A stretch of 64,000 bases of DNA from a bacterium (GTDB lineage: Bacteria > CSSED10-310 > JAFGSJ01). The position numbers were made by a program, and so were the translations under genes. The notes below the pieces were generated by a model. That model saw only the letters and a list, made by a program, of their open reading frames with translations, had not been told where the DNA came from and did not search any database. Shown here one piece after another: positions 9,345-16,682 of the stretch; position 1 is the stretch's first letter; every line of letters begins with the position of its first letter. The DNA lies in NCBI GenBank assembly GCA_016934675.1, contig JAFGSJ010000018.1, forward strand, positions 1 through 64,000. Direction: 5' to 3'.

Positions 9345-9442
9345 ATAAAACAGAGAGAACAGAACAAATCTGTGTCTGGATCATGTCATCCATCTCTTCG
9401 GTCTATCAGTGAATTCAAAGAGAGAAGTACCACGTATGAAGG
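9345..9442 (+). repeat. Leader repeat copy B (relic downstream of the TA-like pair)
   Basis: Imperfect direct copy of 8520-8612 (ATAAAACAGAGAGAACAGAA, later TCTTCGGTC, CAGTGAATTCAA, GAGAGAAGTAC and ATGAAGG). Its ATG at 9436 is followed by only two codons before TGA, so the gene it once led is gone or was never copied. The flanking arrangement suggests duplication or loss of a second unit. Confidence 0.8.
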
Positions 9443-9502
9443 TGTGATCGAATGCCTCGGGCGCGGTCCTGGTGCTCTGTGGCGAAAGAGAGTAAAGAAT
9501 TA

Positions 9503-9522
9503 ATACCCTCAAAAGAGGGTAT
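9503..9522. repeat. 8-bp hairpin ATACCCTC/GAGGGTAT
   Basis: Perfect inverted repeat with a four-A loop, downstream of the DUF2442 stop on the minus strand and followed on that strand by a mixed sequence, not a T-tract. It could be a weak terminator or RNA hairpin; I see no proof of either. Confidence 0.35.
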
Positions 9523-9633
9523 AAAAAAAGGTAATAACGAGGGGTCTGGTTTTGATCTTTTTATCTTCTTTATTTCTGCTGATGAAGCGGCTTTTATTAC
9601 AGCATAAATCGTTTTCTGAACTTCACTACATCC

Positions 9634-9948
9634 TCATCTACGCCCACTTTCAGTTGATCGTTGATCAAGCCAATTTTTAAGTGAGCTTTGACTTTCGGCC
9701 GAGCCCCTTCCTTCCAGGAGCCCTTGAATACTGATATCTTCATCCAAGAGAGGCCAATGAATACCTTCACCGGAACCGATCAGACGCCATTCATTTCTTT
9801 CTTCACTATTTCCATGGAGCAGTCGAGGGAACCAGGCAAGTGGGACTTCGATCGAGCGGCCATCAGTCAGATCAACCTTCAAGGTATCTTCGGTCACGTG
9901 GACATGCTGAGCATAAAACTTTTTGATTTCAATCATTGAAGAACTCAT
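9634..9948 (-). CDS. DUF2442 domain protein
   Basis: 104 residues from ATG 9948 (alternative ATG at 9936 gives MIEIKKFYAQ). The sequence DGRSIEVPLAWFPRL and IHWPLLDEDISIQGLL is diagnostic of DUF2442, small proteins usually encoded just after a DUF4160 protein and suspected of forming a toxin-antitoxin-like pair. Its start overlaps the end of such a DUF4160 gene (9929-10165), which carries a nonsense codon here. The C-terminal extension (SLKNWLDQRSTESGRR) is low complexity. This gene itself is intact; whether it is still translated without coupling to an intact upstream frame is unknown. Confidence 0.8.
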   Translation of the reverse strand: MSSSMIEIKKFYAQHVHVTEDTLKVDLTDGRSIEVPLAWFPRLLHGNSEERNEWRLIGSGEGIHWPLLDEDISIQGLLEGRGSAESQSSLKNWLDQRSTESGRR

Positions 9949-10165
9949 TCCAACTCCTCACGAAAAGCTCCTCATTCCTCTTAATAAAGTTGCTCATTTC
10001 ATTTATTTCTGTGCGGCTGAATCCACCGCTATTCTGCAATCTGACAGGCATGAGCCAGAATTATGCGATTTTGCTTTCCCGTTCAACATGAATATGGACC
10101 GGTTCCTCACGATCACTTGAATAAAAGAAAAAGCGATAAGAACCTTCTCTCTTTACCGTCGGCAT
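9929..10165 (-). pseudogene. DUF4160 gene interrupted by an in-frame TAA
   Basis: From ATG 10165 the minus strand reads MPTVKREGSYRFFFYSSDRE, then EPVHIHVERESKIA, a TAA at 10063-10061, then in the same frame FWLMPVRLQNSGGFSRTEI and on to SWNEFFND with TGA at 9931-9929. This is an entire DUF4160 protein (78 codons); the family usually has a lysine at the stop position (AKFWL), so one A-to-T change of AAA would explain it. The ribosome-binding site AGGAA and promoter are retained. The pair with DUF2442 is thus recently damaged, or the stop is a sequence error or is read through. Confidence 0.85.
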
Positions 10166-10198
10166 CTTACGTTTCCTGCAACCATAATCTCTCTATGA

Positions 10199-10228
10199 TA
10201 AATAGCATAAGCGTCCCGCTCATGTCAA
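10199..10228 (-). promoter_or_regulatory. Probable promoter of the DUF4160-DUF2442 pair
   Basis: On the minus strand TTGACA (10228-10223), an 18-base spacer and TATTTA (10204-10199), about 35 bases before the DUF4160 ATG. Confidence 0.45.
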
Positions 10229-10421
10229 TCTGTTCCGCATTCATACTGTATGCCGATGCCGGGTATCACGGATTGAAGCTGGGTGCTTGCCCGAGACAGC
10301 CTATCGGCTCAAGAAGGAACAAAGGATTTTTTCGAATTTGCTGCAGGCTGCTGGCGACAAGGAGCATGAACACTACTCGGTCATGAGGAAACCATGGTTG
10401 ATGATCACGTGCGTCTATTGA
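10206..10421 (+). pseudogene. Possible gene fragment, C-terminal remnant
   Basis: The plus frame from about 10275 to TGA 10419-10421 reads like real protein (ETAYRLKKEQRIFSNLLQ, then AAGDKEHEHYSVMRKPWL) with no start codon upstream in frame before a TAG at 10203. I cannot assign a family. It lies between damaged accessory genes, so it may be the tail of a lost gene. The part before 10275 does not look coding. Confidence 0.3.
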
Positions 10422-10446
10422 AGTTATGTAAGACCTGCAATATGAA
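10418..10446 (+). promoter_or_regulatory. Probable promoter of the SEC-C protein gene
   Basis: TTGAAG at 10418-10423, a 17-base spacer and TATGAA at 10441-10446, about 70 bases before the ATG at 10515. Confidence 0.4.
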
Positions 10447-10514
10447 ATAAAGCTTGAAATGAAACAATGAGTATCTGAAAAGGTGCAAATCTTAACAACA
10501 ATGAACAGGACAGG

Positions 10515-10694
10515 ATGATGAATTTCATACAGAAGCTGTTGAAGGCGAATAATCCGCCGAAAGAGGCTGCCAATCTCGGGCGTAATGACCAGTGCTGGTG
10601 CGGCAGCGGGAAAAAATACAAAAAGTGCCACTACGAGTCAGACCAGAAGCACTTTTCCAAATTTTACGCTTCAACCTGCACGAGCTCGACCTGA
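10515..10694 (+). CDS. SEC-C zinc-motif mini-protein
   Basis: 59 residues: MMNFIQKLLKANNPPKEAAN, then LGRNDQCWCGSGKKYKKCHY and a short polar tail ending CTSST, stop TGA 10692-10694. The motif C-x-C-G-S-G-K-K-Y-K-K-C-H (residues 27-39) is a textbook SEC-C metal-binding finger, the zinc module at the C-terminus of SecA and many stand-alone proteins. A purine-rich AGGACAGG precedes the ATG. It contains nothing but the finger and a helical N-terminus, so it probably acts as a small adaptor; a role in SecA or SecB-type chaperoning is only an inference from the domain. No functionally linked neighbour is evident. Confidence 0.8.
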   Translation: MMNFIQKLLKANNPPKEAANLGRNDQCWCGSGKKYKKCHYESDQKHFSKFYASTCTSST

Positions 10695-11124
10695 AAGAGA
10701 TAAGACGAGGTGGGGTCCACCTCGAGACCTGCCCGCAAAGCTTAAAAGGACAACATTTTTGCTGTTTTTGTGTTCTTTGTGTCTTTGTGATAGGAAGCGG
10801 CGGAACGACCGATTTCGGCAGCAGCCTGTGAGAACGTCCAGATACTTGATGTGTGTCGATGAGCTGTAGTATAATTAGGCGTTCTAGGGGTTACCTCTGC
10901 TTTTGACTTTTCTATGATAACTGATAGAGCTTGTTGTTGTGCGATTAACTGAATAGACTGTTTTCTGACAGATTTCTTGTGCAACGGACGTTCACTCGCT
11001 CGAGGGCGAAGCTGACTGATCCGCCTTGGTGGCAAGCCACTTCGTCATGACCACGCTTCGGGCCAGATCGGCTCGCTCCACCTTTCTCGGATAAAGTCAC
11101 CTGTGTGCCCCATGACCAGAGAAG
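10695..11124. other. Intergenic region without a recognisable gene
   Basis: About 430 bases between the SEC-C gene and the end of the frameshifted glycosyltransferase. A 97-codon minus-strand frame (10742-11035) is rich in R, S and Q, has no domain and no good ribosome-binding site. The stretch around 10755-10790 is a T/G-rich low-complexity run. I see nothing functional. Confidence 0.5.
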
Positions 11125-12740
11125 CTAGCGATCTATGTTGCTAGGGTATTTCAGCAGGACATACAATTGATTTTCAGCCACGATTCGACCTGAACCACGG
11201 ATTGAATCTGCGGTGGATTCAGTCGCCTCAAGCAGAAAGTACAGTTCGGTCTGGGAGCCCTGCTCCTTGATCATATCGAGCATGTGTTCAGGAGATTCAT
11301 ATTTGATGAAAGAGCGATGACTATAATAATGGAAGGAATTAATAGTGGGTATACAGGTGTGGACCGGGGTCTGCTCCGGAAGCAGGGTATTGATCCTTAA
11401 ACCGATCTCCTTCTGTTGCGGACTAAAGTCATTGGAAAAATGATTCGGGTAAAAGGTCAGCCAGGAGTACAAAATGGCCAGGGGCAGGAGAAAGAGAATC
11501 TGCTGATATCGTTCCTTGATTAGCATGTGCATGGATGAGGCCAAACACAGGGCAATGAGGGGATAGAGTGGGGTTACATACCAGGGGTGCTTTGTCTGAC
11601 TCAGCGAAATAATAATCATGAAAATGATCCCGGCAAACGATAAAAAACCGGTACAGGTCCGAAGCCAACCTCGTTTGAAGAAGAAAAACTGGACAAGCAG
11701 AAAGACCAGGAGCACATTAAACCAGAAGTCCATTTCATAGGCGAGGACAAAATTATACCAGTTCCAAGGATAATCAAGACTTCCAAAAATCGTGGTCATT
11801 CGTTTATACATATGGGTCATGAAATAGGCGTCTAGAAAAGCCTGCCCATGGCGGACAAACATGTATAAATGCCAGGGCAGGACCAGCAACAACGCCAGAA
11901 TCAATCCCCAGATGGTATAGCCAGTGCGGAAAAGGGTCCACTGTCGATTGAGGCCGGTATAGACCAGGATGATCATCAAGGGAATCAAACCGGCCACACT
12001 TTTAGTCATGATCCCGAGACCAATCGCCAGACCCAGAACCAACAGAAAACGCTTGTCTCCCTGGACCACCGCCCAGAATGAAGCCAGGACCAGTAAAAAA
12101 TAAAAGGATATAGCTGTATCGAGCATGCCCATGTGAGTCATGTGCAGAAAATGCGGAATCGAAACCAGGATCAGGGCAGAGAGAGCACCTATGTTCCGTC
12201 CAAGGAATCGTTCCCCGATACCATACACCAGTATCAGGCAAAATATGCCATACAGGGCTGAGATAAATCGAGTGTAAATTCACTTATCCCGAACAAGGTA
12301 TAGATCAAGGCCATGAATATGAATTGCAGTGGCGGTTTATCAAAAAAGTGGGTCCCATTGAATACAGGTGATAACCACTGCCCCTGTTCGACCATGGTTC
12401 GGGCAATCGAACCATAAATCGCCTCATCCCAGTCCTTGAGACTACCTCCGCCGAGATTTCTCAGCACAAATGCCGCCACCAGGCTGATCAGCATTACAAA
12501 CAGGAGTCGACTATCGATGAGTGTGTTCTCAATCTCCTGCTTATTGTCTATTAGAAATGACCTGGCCCGAAACCAACGGATCCGAATAAGCAGAAGAATC
12601 AATAACCAGTACAGAGGCCGATCCGGATTAATCACATGAATGATCAGTGGACCAAGCTGTATGGTGATCCCGCCACCCACGGCTAGAATCAGGGCGACAA
12701 AAGTGATTACAATCAGAACATCAATCATGCGAATGATCAC
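11125..12740 (-). pseudogene. GT39/ArnT-like membrane glycosyltransferase, frameshifted
   Basis: Two adjacent minus-strand frames form one protein of about 535 residues. The first part (from GTG 12740, preceded by GAGGGGAG) carries the family hallmark DWDEAIYGSIARTMVEQGQW and HFFDKPPLQF, the loop with the catalytic acidic residues of dolichol/undecaprenyl-phosphate mannose or arabinose transferases, plus membrane helices. It runs out of frame after FGISEFT. Removing two bases from the ACAC at 12275-12272 restores TRFISALYGIFCLILVYGIG and joins the second frame, which holds further membrane helices and a soluble C-terminal tail. A tandem AC duplication (or one-base loss) is the simplest cause. 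It would transfer sugars from a lipid carrier to lipid A, proteins or polymers; the acceptor cannot be told. Could be a sequence error. Confidence 0.85.
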
Positions 12741-12798
12741 GTGTGCTCCCCTCACTATTGTCCAGAACCTCGGCCTTCGCTTTCAGCAAATTTTGATA

Positions 12799-12827
12799 GT
12801 AGTAACAAATACTCGCTGGATGGTCAA
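12799..12827 (-). promoter_or_regulatory. Possible promoter of the frameshifted GT39 gene
   Basis: On the minus strand TTGACC (12827-12822), a 17-base spacer and TACTAC (12804-12799), about 60 bases before GTG 12740. Confidence 0.35.
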
Positions 12828-12857
12828 GTCTCTTTTTGATACTTTTGAGAGTATGGT

Positions 12858-13214
12858 TCAGCAGGTTTCCGTTGTTTTGTCAGAATCGGAGGCAAGATAA
12901 TCGAGGATGACTTCATCGAGGCTACGATCAGAAATGAGATCAGCGCCGAAAGTTTTTTCTCTTTCTTCGTCAAACTTACCGCTTTTAATCTCATTGATCA
13001 TGGTATGGTGTTGTTTTTCCATTAACTTGGTGACCACGTCCTCGATAGACTCATTATCGAGAACATGATTGTAGGGTGTTCGTTTGGCAAATAAAATAAT
13101 GCCTCCACGGTAGATGAGCGTTTCCACTTTGGGATTTTTGACGCCTTTATCTTCAGTCTGGACGTGATAGACAACGCCTTTGTGCTTGATATCAGTATTG
13201 AAGCCGGTAATCAT
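12858..13214 (-). CDS. Conserved hypothetical protein, 118 residues
   Basis: Starts at ATG 13214, preceded by CAGGAGA eight bases upstream; a longer frame to 13253 is possible but lacks such a site. The N-terminal half (MITGFNTDIKHKGVVYHVQT, EDKGVKNPKVETLIYRGG, KRTPYNH) belongs to a conserved but uncharacterised family that I recognise from deltaproteobacteria and acidobacterial relatives, usually as a small cytoplasmic protein. The second half is a charged helix (IEDVVTKLMEKQHHTMINEI) and a flexible acidic tail. It has its own promoter and is divergent from rlpA. No catalytic motif is visible and I do not assign a function. Confidence 0.75.
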   Translation of the reverse strand: MITGFNTDIKHKGVVYHVQTEDKGVKNPKVETLIYRGGIILFAKRTPYNHVLDNESIEDVVTKLMEKQHHTMINEIKSGKFDEEREKTFGADLISDRSLDEVILDYLASDSDKTTETC

Positions 13215-13263
13215 GTATCCAATCTCCTGAGAAAGGACAATCACTGAATTCAAATCATTCTAT

Positions 13264-13292
13264 TGTATACACTAATGATCAGGGAAATTCAA
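13264..13292 (-). promoter_or_regulatory. Sigma-70 promoter of the 118-residue protein
   Basis: On the minus strand TTGAAT (13292-13287), a 17-base spacer and TATACA (13269-13264), about 50 bases before ATG 13214. Confidence 0.55.
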
Positions 13293-13440
13293 GAAAAAAG
13301 AAGCAGGCACGATCATTTTCTCTTGAAGACTCGTGGAAAGTTCCTCGAAACAATGAGTAACTATTGATAATTATTTGCAGAGAAACGTATGTTTCATTAT
13401 ACTAAGGAGGAAGCACCTGTTTCTGAGAAAGTTGAGGATA

Positions 13441-14118
13441 ATGACTATTCTCAAAAAAAAATATGTGGTCACGATCGTTCTCATCATGATTATGTTTTCG
13501 TGTGGAACGCCTCATAAAGTACGTCGAGTCCGTTTAACGGGAAAAGCGGTTGCATCCTGGTACGGTCGAGATTTTCATGGCAGAGCCACAGCTTCTGGTG
13601 AGATATTCAATATGTATGAGATGACCTGCGCCCATAAAACGCTGCCTTTAGGGACGCTGGTCAAGATTGAAAGTCTGGAAACCGGAAAATCGGTAGTGGT
13701 TCGAGTGAACGATCGTGGTCCCTTTGTACGAGGTCGCGATTTCGATCTATCCTACGGCGCGGCACGAAAACTAGGTCTGGTTGAAGCGGGTGTTTTTGAG
13801 ATATACTTTGAATGTATTGATTTTGGGAAGACTGGTGATGGAAAAAGATGGTCTGAGGAGCTGCCCAGACAAAACTTTGCGGTCCAAATTGGCTCATTCA
13901 GCAATGAAAGTAATGCTCGCGAACTCAAGAAAAAGTTGAGTAGATCCTATTCAGATATACTCATCTCTTCATTTTCGAATGGTAAAACTGTATTTTATCG
14001 CGTCAGGGTCGGTTGTTACCAATCCAAACAAGATGCTGAGCAGGCATTAATAGAATTGGAAAATGAGGGATACCCGGGTTTAATTGTAGCACTTGATGAT
14101 ATTGTGAGCTGCCCTTGA
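13441..14118 (+). CDS. rlpA: RlpA-type lipoprotein with SPOR domain (septal ring lytic transglycosylase family)
   Basis: 225 residues from ATG 13441, after GAGGATA. The N-terminus is KKK, a hydrophobic segment and the lipobox MFSCG, so it is a lipoprotein. Next comes the double-psi beta-barrel of RlpA (VASWYGRDFHGRATASGE, TLPLGTLVKI, VVVRVNDRGPF, FDLSYGAARKLGL) with the conserved D-R-G-P motif, and a C-terminal SPOR domain (FAVQIGSFSNESNARELKKK). RlpA cleaves denuded septal peptidoglycan glycan strands; SPOR domains bind such strands at division sites. A strong AGGAGG at 13405-13410 lies six bases before an in-frame CTG at 13417, so a longer form with an unusual start is conceivable. Convergent with the next gene, 23 bases apart. 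Confidence 0.9.
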   Translation: MTILKKKYVVTIVLIMIMFSCGTPHKVRRVRLTGKAVASWYGRDFHGRATASGEIFNMYEMTCAHKTLPLGTLVKIESLETGKSVVVRVNDRGPFVRGRDFDLSYGAARKLGLVEAGVFEIYFECIDFGKTGDGKRWSEELPRQNFAVQIGSFSNESNARELKKKLSRSYSDILISSFSNGKTVFYRVRVGCYQSKQDAEQALIELENEGYPGLIVALDDIVSCP

Positions 14119-14141
14119 GTATAATAATGATTGCGAGCCAC

Positions 14142-16556
14142 TCATTGAAACCGGATAATCCTTTTTGATACAAGACTGCCAAGATATTGAATAGTCTCCT
14201 TTTTATCGAGGCCTGAAATGCGAGCGATATCAATAACGGATGTATGACCGTCAATCAGGGACAAGATATAGCCTTCATCGATACTCACATTGAGCTCCAT
14301 GATATTTGTGATAGTATCCGCCAGACTTGGGACCTGGTTCAATTCTATCGTGGTCTCTGAATGAGGCAGAGTATCTTGAGCACTACTGCCGTTTGTTTCG
14401 GAGGTCATTTGATCAAGAGTACCCTTAGGACCATTTTTATCAGGGCTTATTTCTTGTAAAAACATATCATCAAGATCGTCCTGATGTATCTCAGCTCCTT
14501 CATGAAATTCGACTGTCAGTTTTGGTTGCAGGTCTGAATCGATGACAAGATTGCTCTTCTTATCAGAGGCGTCTTGTTCATGCAAAAAAACATCATCGAG
14601 ATCATGGGTCTCTTCCTTAATTGCCGTCATGTGTTCAACATCCGGTAATTCCGGTTGGTCCGGATGGTCACCGTCTTGAACTTCACCCGGTTCAAAATCG
14701 GGTCCATTATCATTTGAAAGGTCCTGTGCTTGTTCATCGGTCTCGAAAAAGATTTCCTCATCTCCCTCATCGAATTGAATGCTTGTATGGACAGGCTCTT
14801 TCTCTTGAGCTGAATGAGTAGGTTCGATGACGAAATCGACCGTTTCCAACGAATCAGTGGAATTCCTTTCCTCGACTTCTTTCTTTGATGGTGTTTCAAC
14901 ACTTGAAGGTTTAGGAATCTCAAGTTTTGGCTTGCTCTTGATCTGTTCAGAAGTAATCTTCTTGCTCTTTAGAGTGTGTTTCTTTTTTTGTTCCGCATGA
15001 AGGTCGCTCTTCAATTCATCGATGACCTGTTCGAGATTGTCCATTCCGGTTGGAGTATTTGATTTTGAGGATTTTCCTGGTTTTTTGTGTTTCGAACGTG
15101 GCGTAGAGAAAACAGGCTGGTTATCTTCCAATTCCAGTTCTTCCATCAATTCCTCGATGACCTGATCGCCACTCGCCAGATCAGAATCTGTTTCAGTCTG
15201 TGACAATACGGGTGAATGAGGGACAGGTGTTGATTTGGATTGAATAGAGGGTTTGGGTCCATTCTCCACATCAAACGTTATCTCCCGGTCTAGATCATGG
15301 TCCTCAAGCTGAACCTGTCCGAAGCCTTCTTTTTCATTCATTGATGGTTCTGTTCCTGTATCTGCTTGGTGAATAATTGGGTCGATTATGTCCGAATCAT
15401 CATCAATCTCAACAACCGCCTCAGAATCATCATCGGTCTGCTCCTCAAGAGCAATACTCTCAATTTGATCTTCAGACTCGAGATCAGAGTCTTGTTCATC
15501 CGATTCGTCGATCACGATCTCGATTTCGAATTCATCATCGGGTTCATCATCGGTAATGACAATATCGTGAGTGTTTCGATCAAACGTGTCATGATTTTCT
15601 TTCTTGTTTCTTTCTTCCTTCTTTGAGTCAGGTTGTTCACTGATGTGTTCTTCAGGAGGAAGTTCAACGATTATCTCATCATAATCTTCAACAACTTCAA
15701 GCAGTTCGCCTTTGTCATCCGATTCGGATTCAACCGTTTTGATGGTTGGAGGCGATTCTTCAAGGAGGTACTCTCTCAGGTCAAAATCCATCGGATCGAC
15801 TTCATCAGCACTTTTCGAGCTGAAATCGATAGTTTCGGCAGCGGTGATATCAATTGTCTCCCCGACTTTAATTTCGGGATGTGTCGGAAGAAGTTGCTCC
15901 GGCTGAGTCTGATCAGGCGGTGTCTCAGTACGTTCTGTCAGCCCGGAAAATGAAGGATGGTCAGTATGAGCCGATGGGCTTTCCAAGCCATGATGGAGGC
16001 GACGATCAATAGTTTGAAGTGCGTTCCTTGAGGCTTCGACCAGGATTTGATCATTTTCATGAAGCACCAATTCTTTCAAGAGATACTCCGAGGCAGCTTC
16101 ACCGATATCCGCTAAAGTCTCGATGATCAATAACTTGATTCCGATGGGGCATTCTTCATCTTTCTGTTTTCCCAGACGTTTGAGCAGGCCCGATTTCTTT
16201 TTAGCCCTGAAGCTTTCAATCAAAACGAGTTCAGCATTGATTGAGCCGAGCTGGATATTACCGAGTTTCTTGAGAGAAGAACAAACTAAAAAATAGAACT
16301 GCTCTTCGAATTCACTTTTAAGTTCCGCTGTTCGGGTAAGTATCTCAGAATAGTACTCGAGCAGTTTCGGGTGATCAGGTTCAATATCAATAATAGCTTT
16401 CAACGACCTGAGTCGCACCCCCATATCTTTACTTCTCAGGTTGTTTAAGAGTTTTTTGTCAATCTGTAGACTCACTCTATTTCCTTCCGAGCTGACCTTC
16501 CCACCTAATGTAACTATATCAGAAACAGCTTTGTTGAACAAGCATATTTTCATCAT
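14142..16556 (-). CDS. Long acidic HEAT-repeat/winged-helix protein
   Basis: 804 residues. Residues about 1-195 are helical and HEAT-like (GVRLRSLKAIIDIEP, IGIKLLIIETLADIGEAASE, EASRNALQTID). Residues about 200-740 are a very acidic, low-complexity linker full of D/E runs, with a repeated short motif DLDDVFLHE and DLDDMFLQE. The last 60 residues (DEGYILSLIDGHTSVIDIAR, then ISGLDKKETIQYL) form a small winged-helix-like module that recurs in the DUF4388/J protein at 35939. There is no signal peptide or membrane helix. The architecture suggests a cytoplasmic scaffold or regulator, perhaps of motility or polarity, but no family function is known to me. ATG 16556 is preceded by no strong ribosome-binding site; ATG 16553 is an alternative. 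Confidence 0.8.
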   Translation of the reverse strand: MMKICLFNKAVSDIVTLGGKVSSEGNRVSLQIDKKLLNNLRSKDMGVRLRSLKAIIDIEPDHPKLLEYYSEILTRTAELKSEFEEQFYFLVCSSLKKLGNIQLGSINAELVLIESFRAKKKSGLLKRLGKQKDEECPIGIKLLIIETLADIGEAASEYLLKELVLHENDQILVEASRNALQTIDRRLHHGLESPSAHTDHPSFSGLTERTETPPDQTQPEQLLPTHPEIKVGETIDITAAETIDFSSKSADEVDPMDFDLREYLLEESPPTIKTVESESDDKGELLEVVEDYDEIIVELPPEEHISEQPDSKKEERNKKENHDTFDRNTHDIVITDDEPDDEFEIEIVIDESDEQDSDLESEDQIESIALEEQTDDDSEAVVEIDDDSDIIDPIIHQADTGTEPSMNEKEGFGQVQLEDHDLDREITFDVENGPKPSIQSKSTPVPHSPVLSQTETDSDLASGDQVIEELMEELELEDNQPVFSTPRSKHKKPGKSSKSNTPTGMDNLEQVIDELKSDLHAEQKKKHTLKSKKITSEQIKSKPKLEIPKPSSVETPSKKEVEERNSTDSLETVDFVIEPTHSAQEKEPVHTSIQFDEGDEEIFFETDEQAQDLSNDNGPDFEPGEVQDGDHPDQPELPDVEHMTAIKEETHDLDDVFLHEQDASDKKSNLVIDSDLQPKLTVEFHEGAEIHQDDLDDMFLQEISPDKNGPKGTLDQMTSETNGSSAQDTLPHSETTIELNQVPSLADTITNIMELNVSIDEGYILSLIDGHTSVIDIARISGLDKKETIQYLGSLVSKRIIRFQ

Positions 16557-16590
16557 TTCATATTTTCAACATGGGAACAGGAGAAATTTC

Positions 16591-16632
16591 AAAAAAAACT
16601 CCCCCATACCATATTGCGTTAGCAGGGGGAGT
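16591..16632 (-). terminator. Intrinsic terminator of the Gld-like operon
   Basis: On the minus strand ACTCCCCC (16632-16625) pairs with GGGGGAGT (16605-16598), followed immediately by a seven-T run (16597-16591). It lies just after the DUF4340 gene and before the next gene on the same strand. Confidence 0.85.
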
Positions 16633-16682
16633 ATATCGATGAAGTGATAGCAGCTTTCTGGTTTTAGCTGATTATCAAGTAA

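Noticed and set aside
9503-9522. Hairpin ATACCCTC/GAGGGTAT as an intrinsic terminator
   Set aside because: No T-tract follows on either strand.
10742-11035. 97-codon minus-strand ORF
   Set aside because: Low complexity and basic, without recognisable domain or ribosome-binding site; may be junk next to the pseudogene.
13375-13440. Longer RlpA start, including an in-frame CTG at 13417 six bases after AGGAGG
   Set aside because: The lipoprotein signal peptide reads correctly from ATG 13441; CTG starts are rare. Kept as an oddity only.
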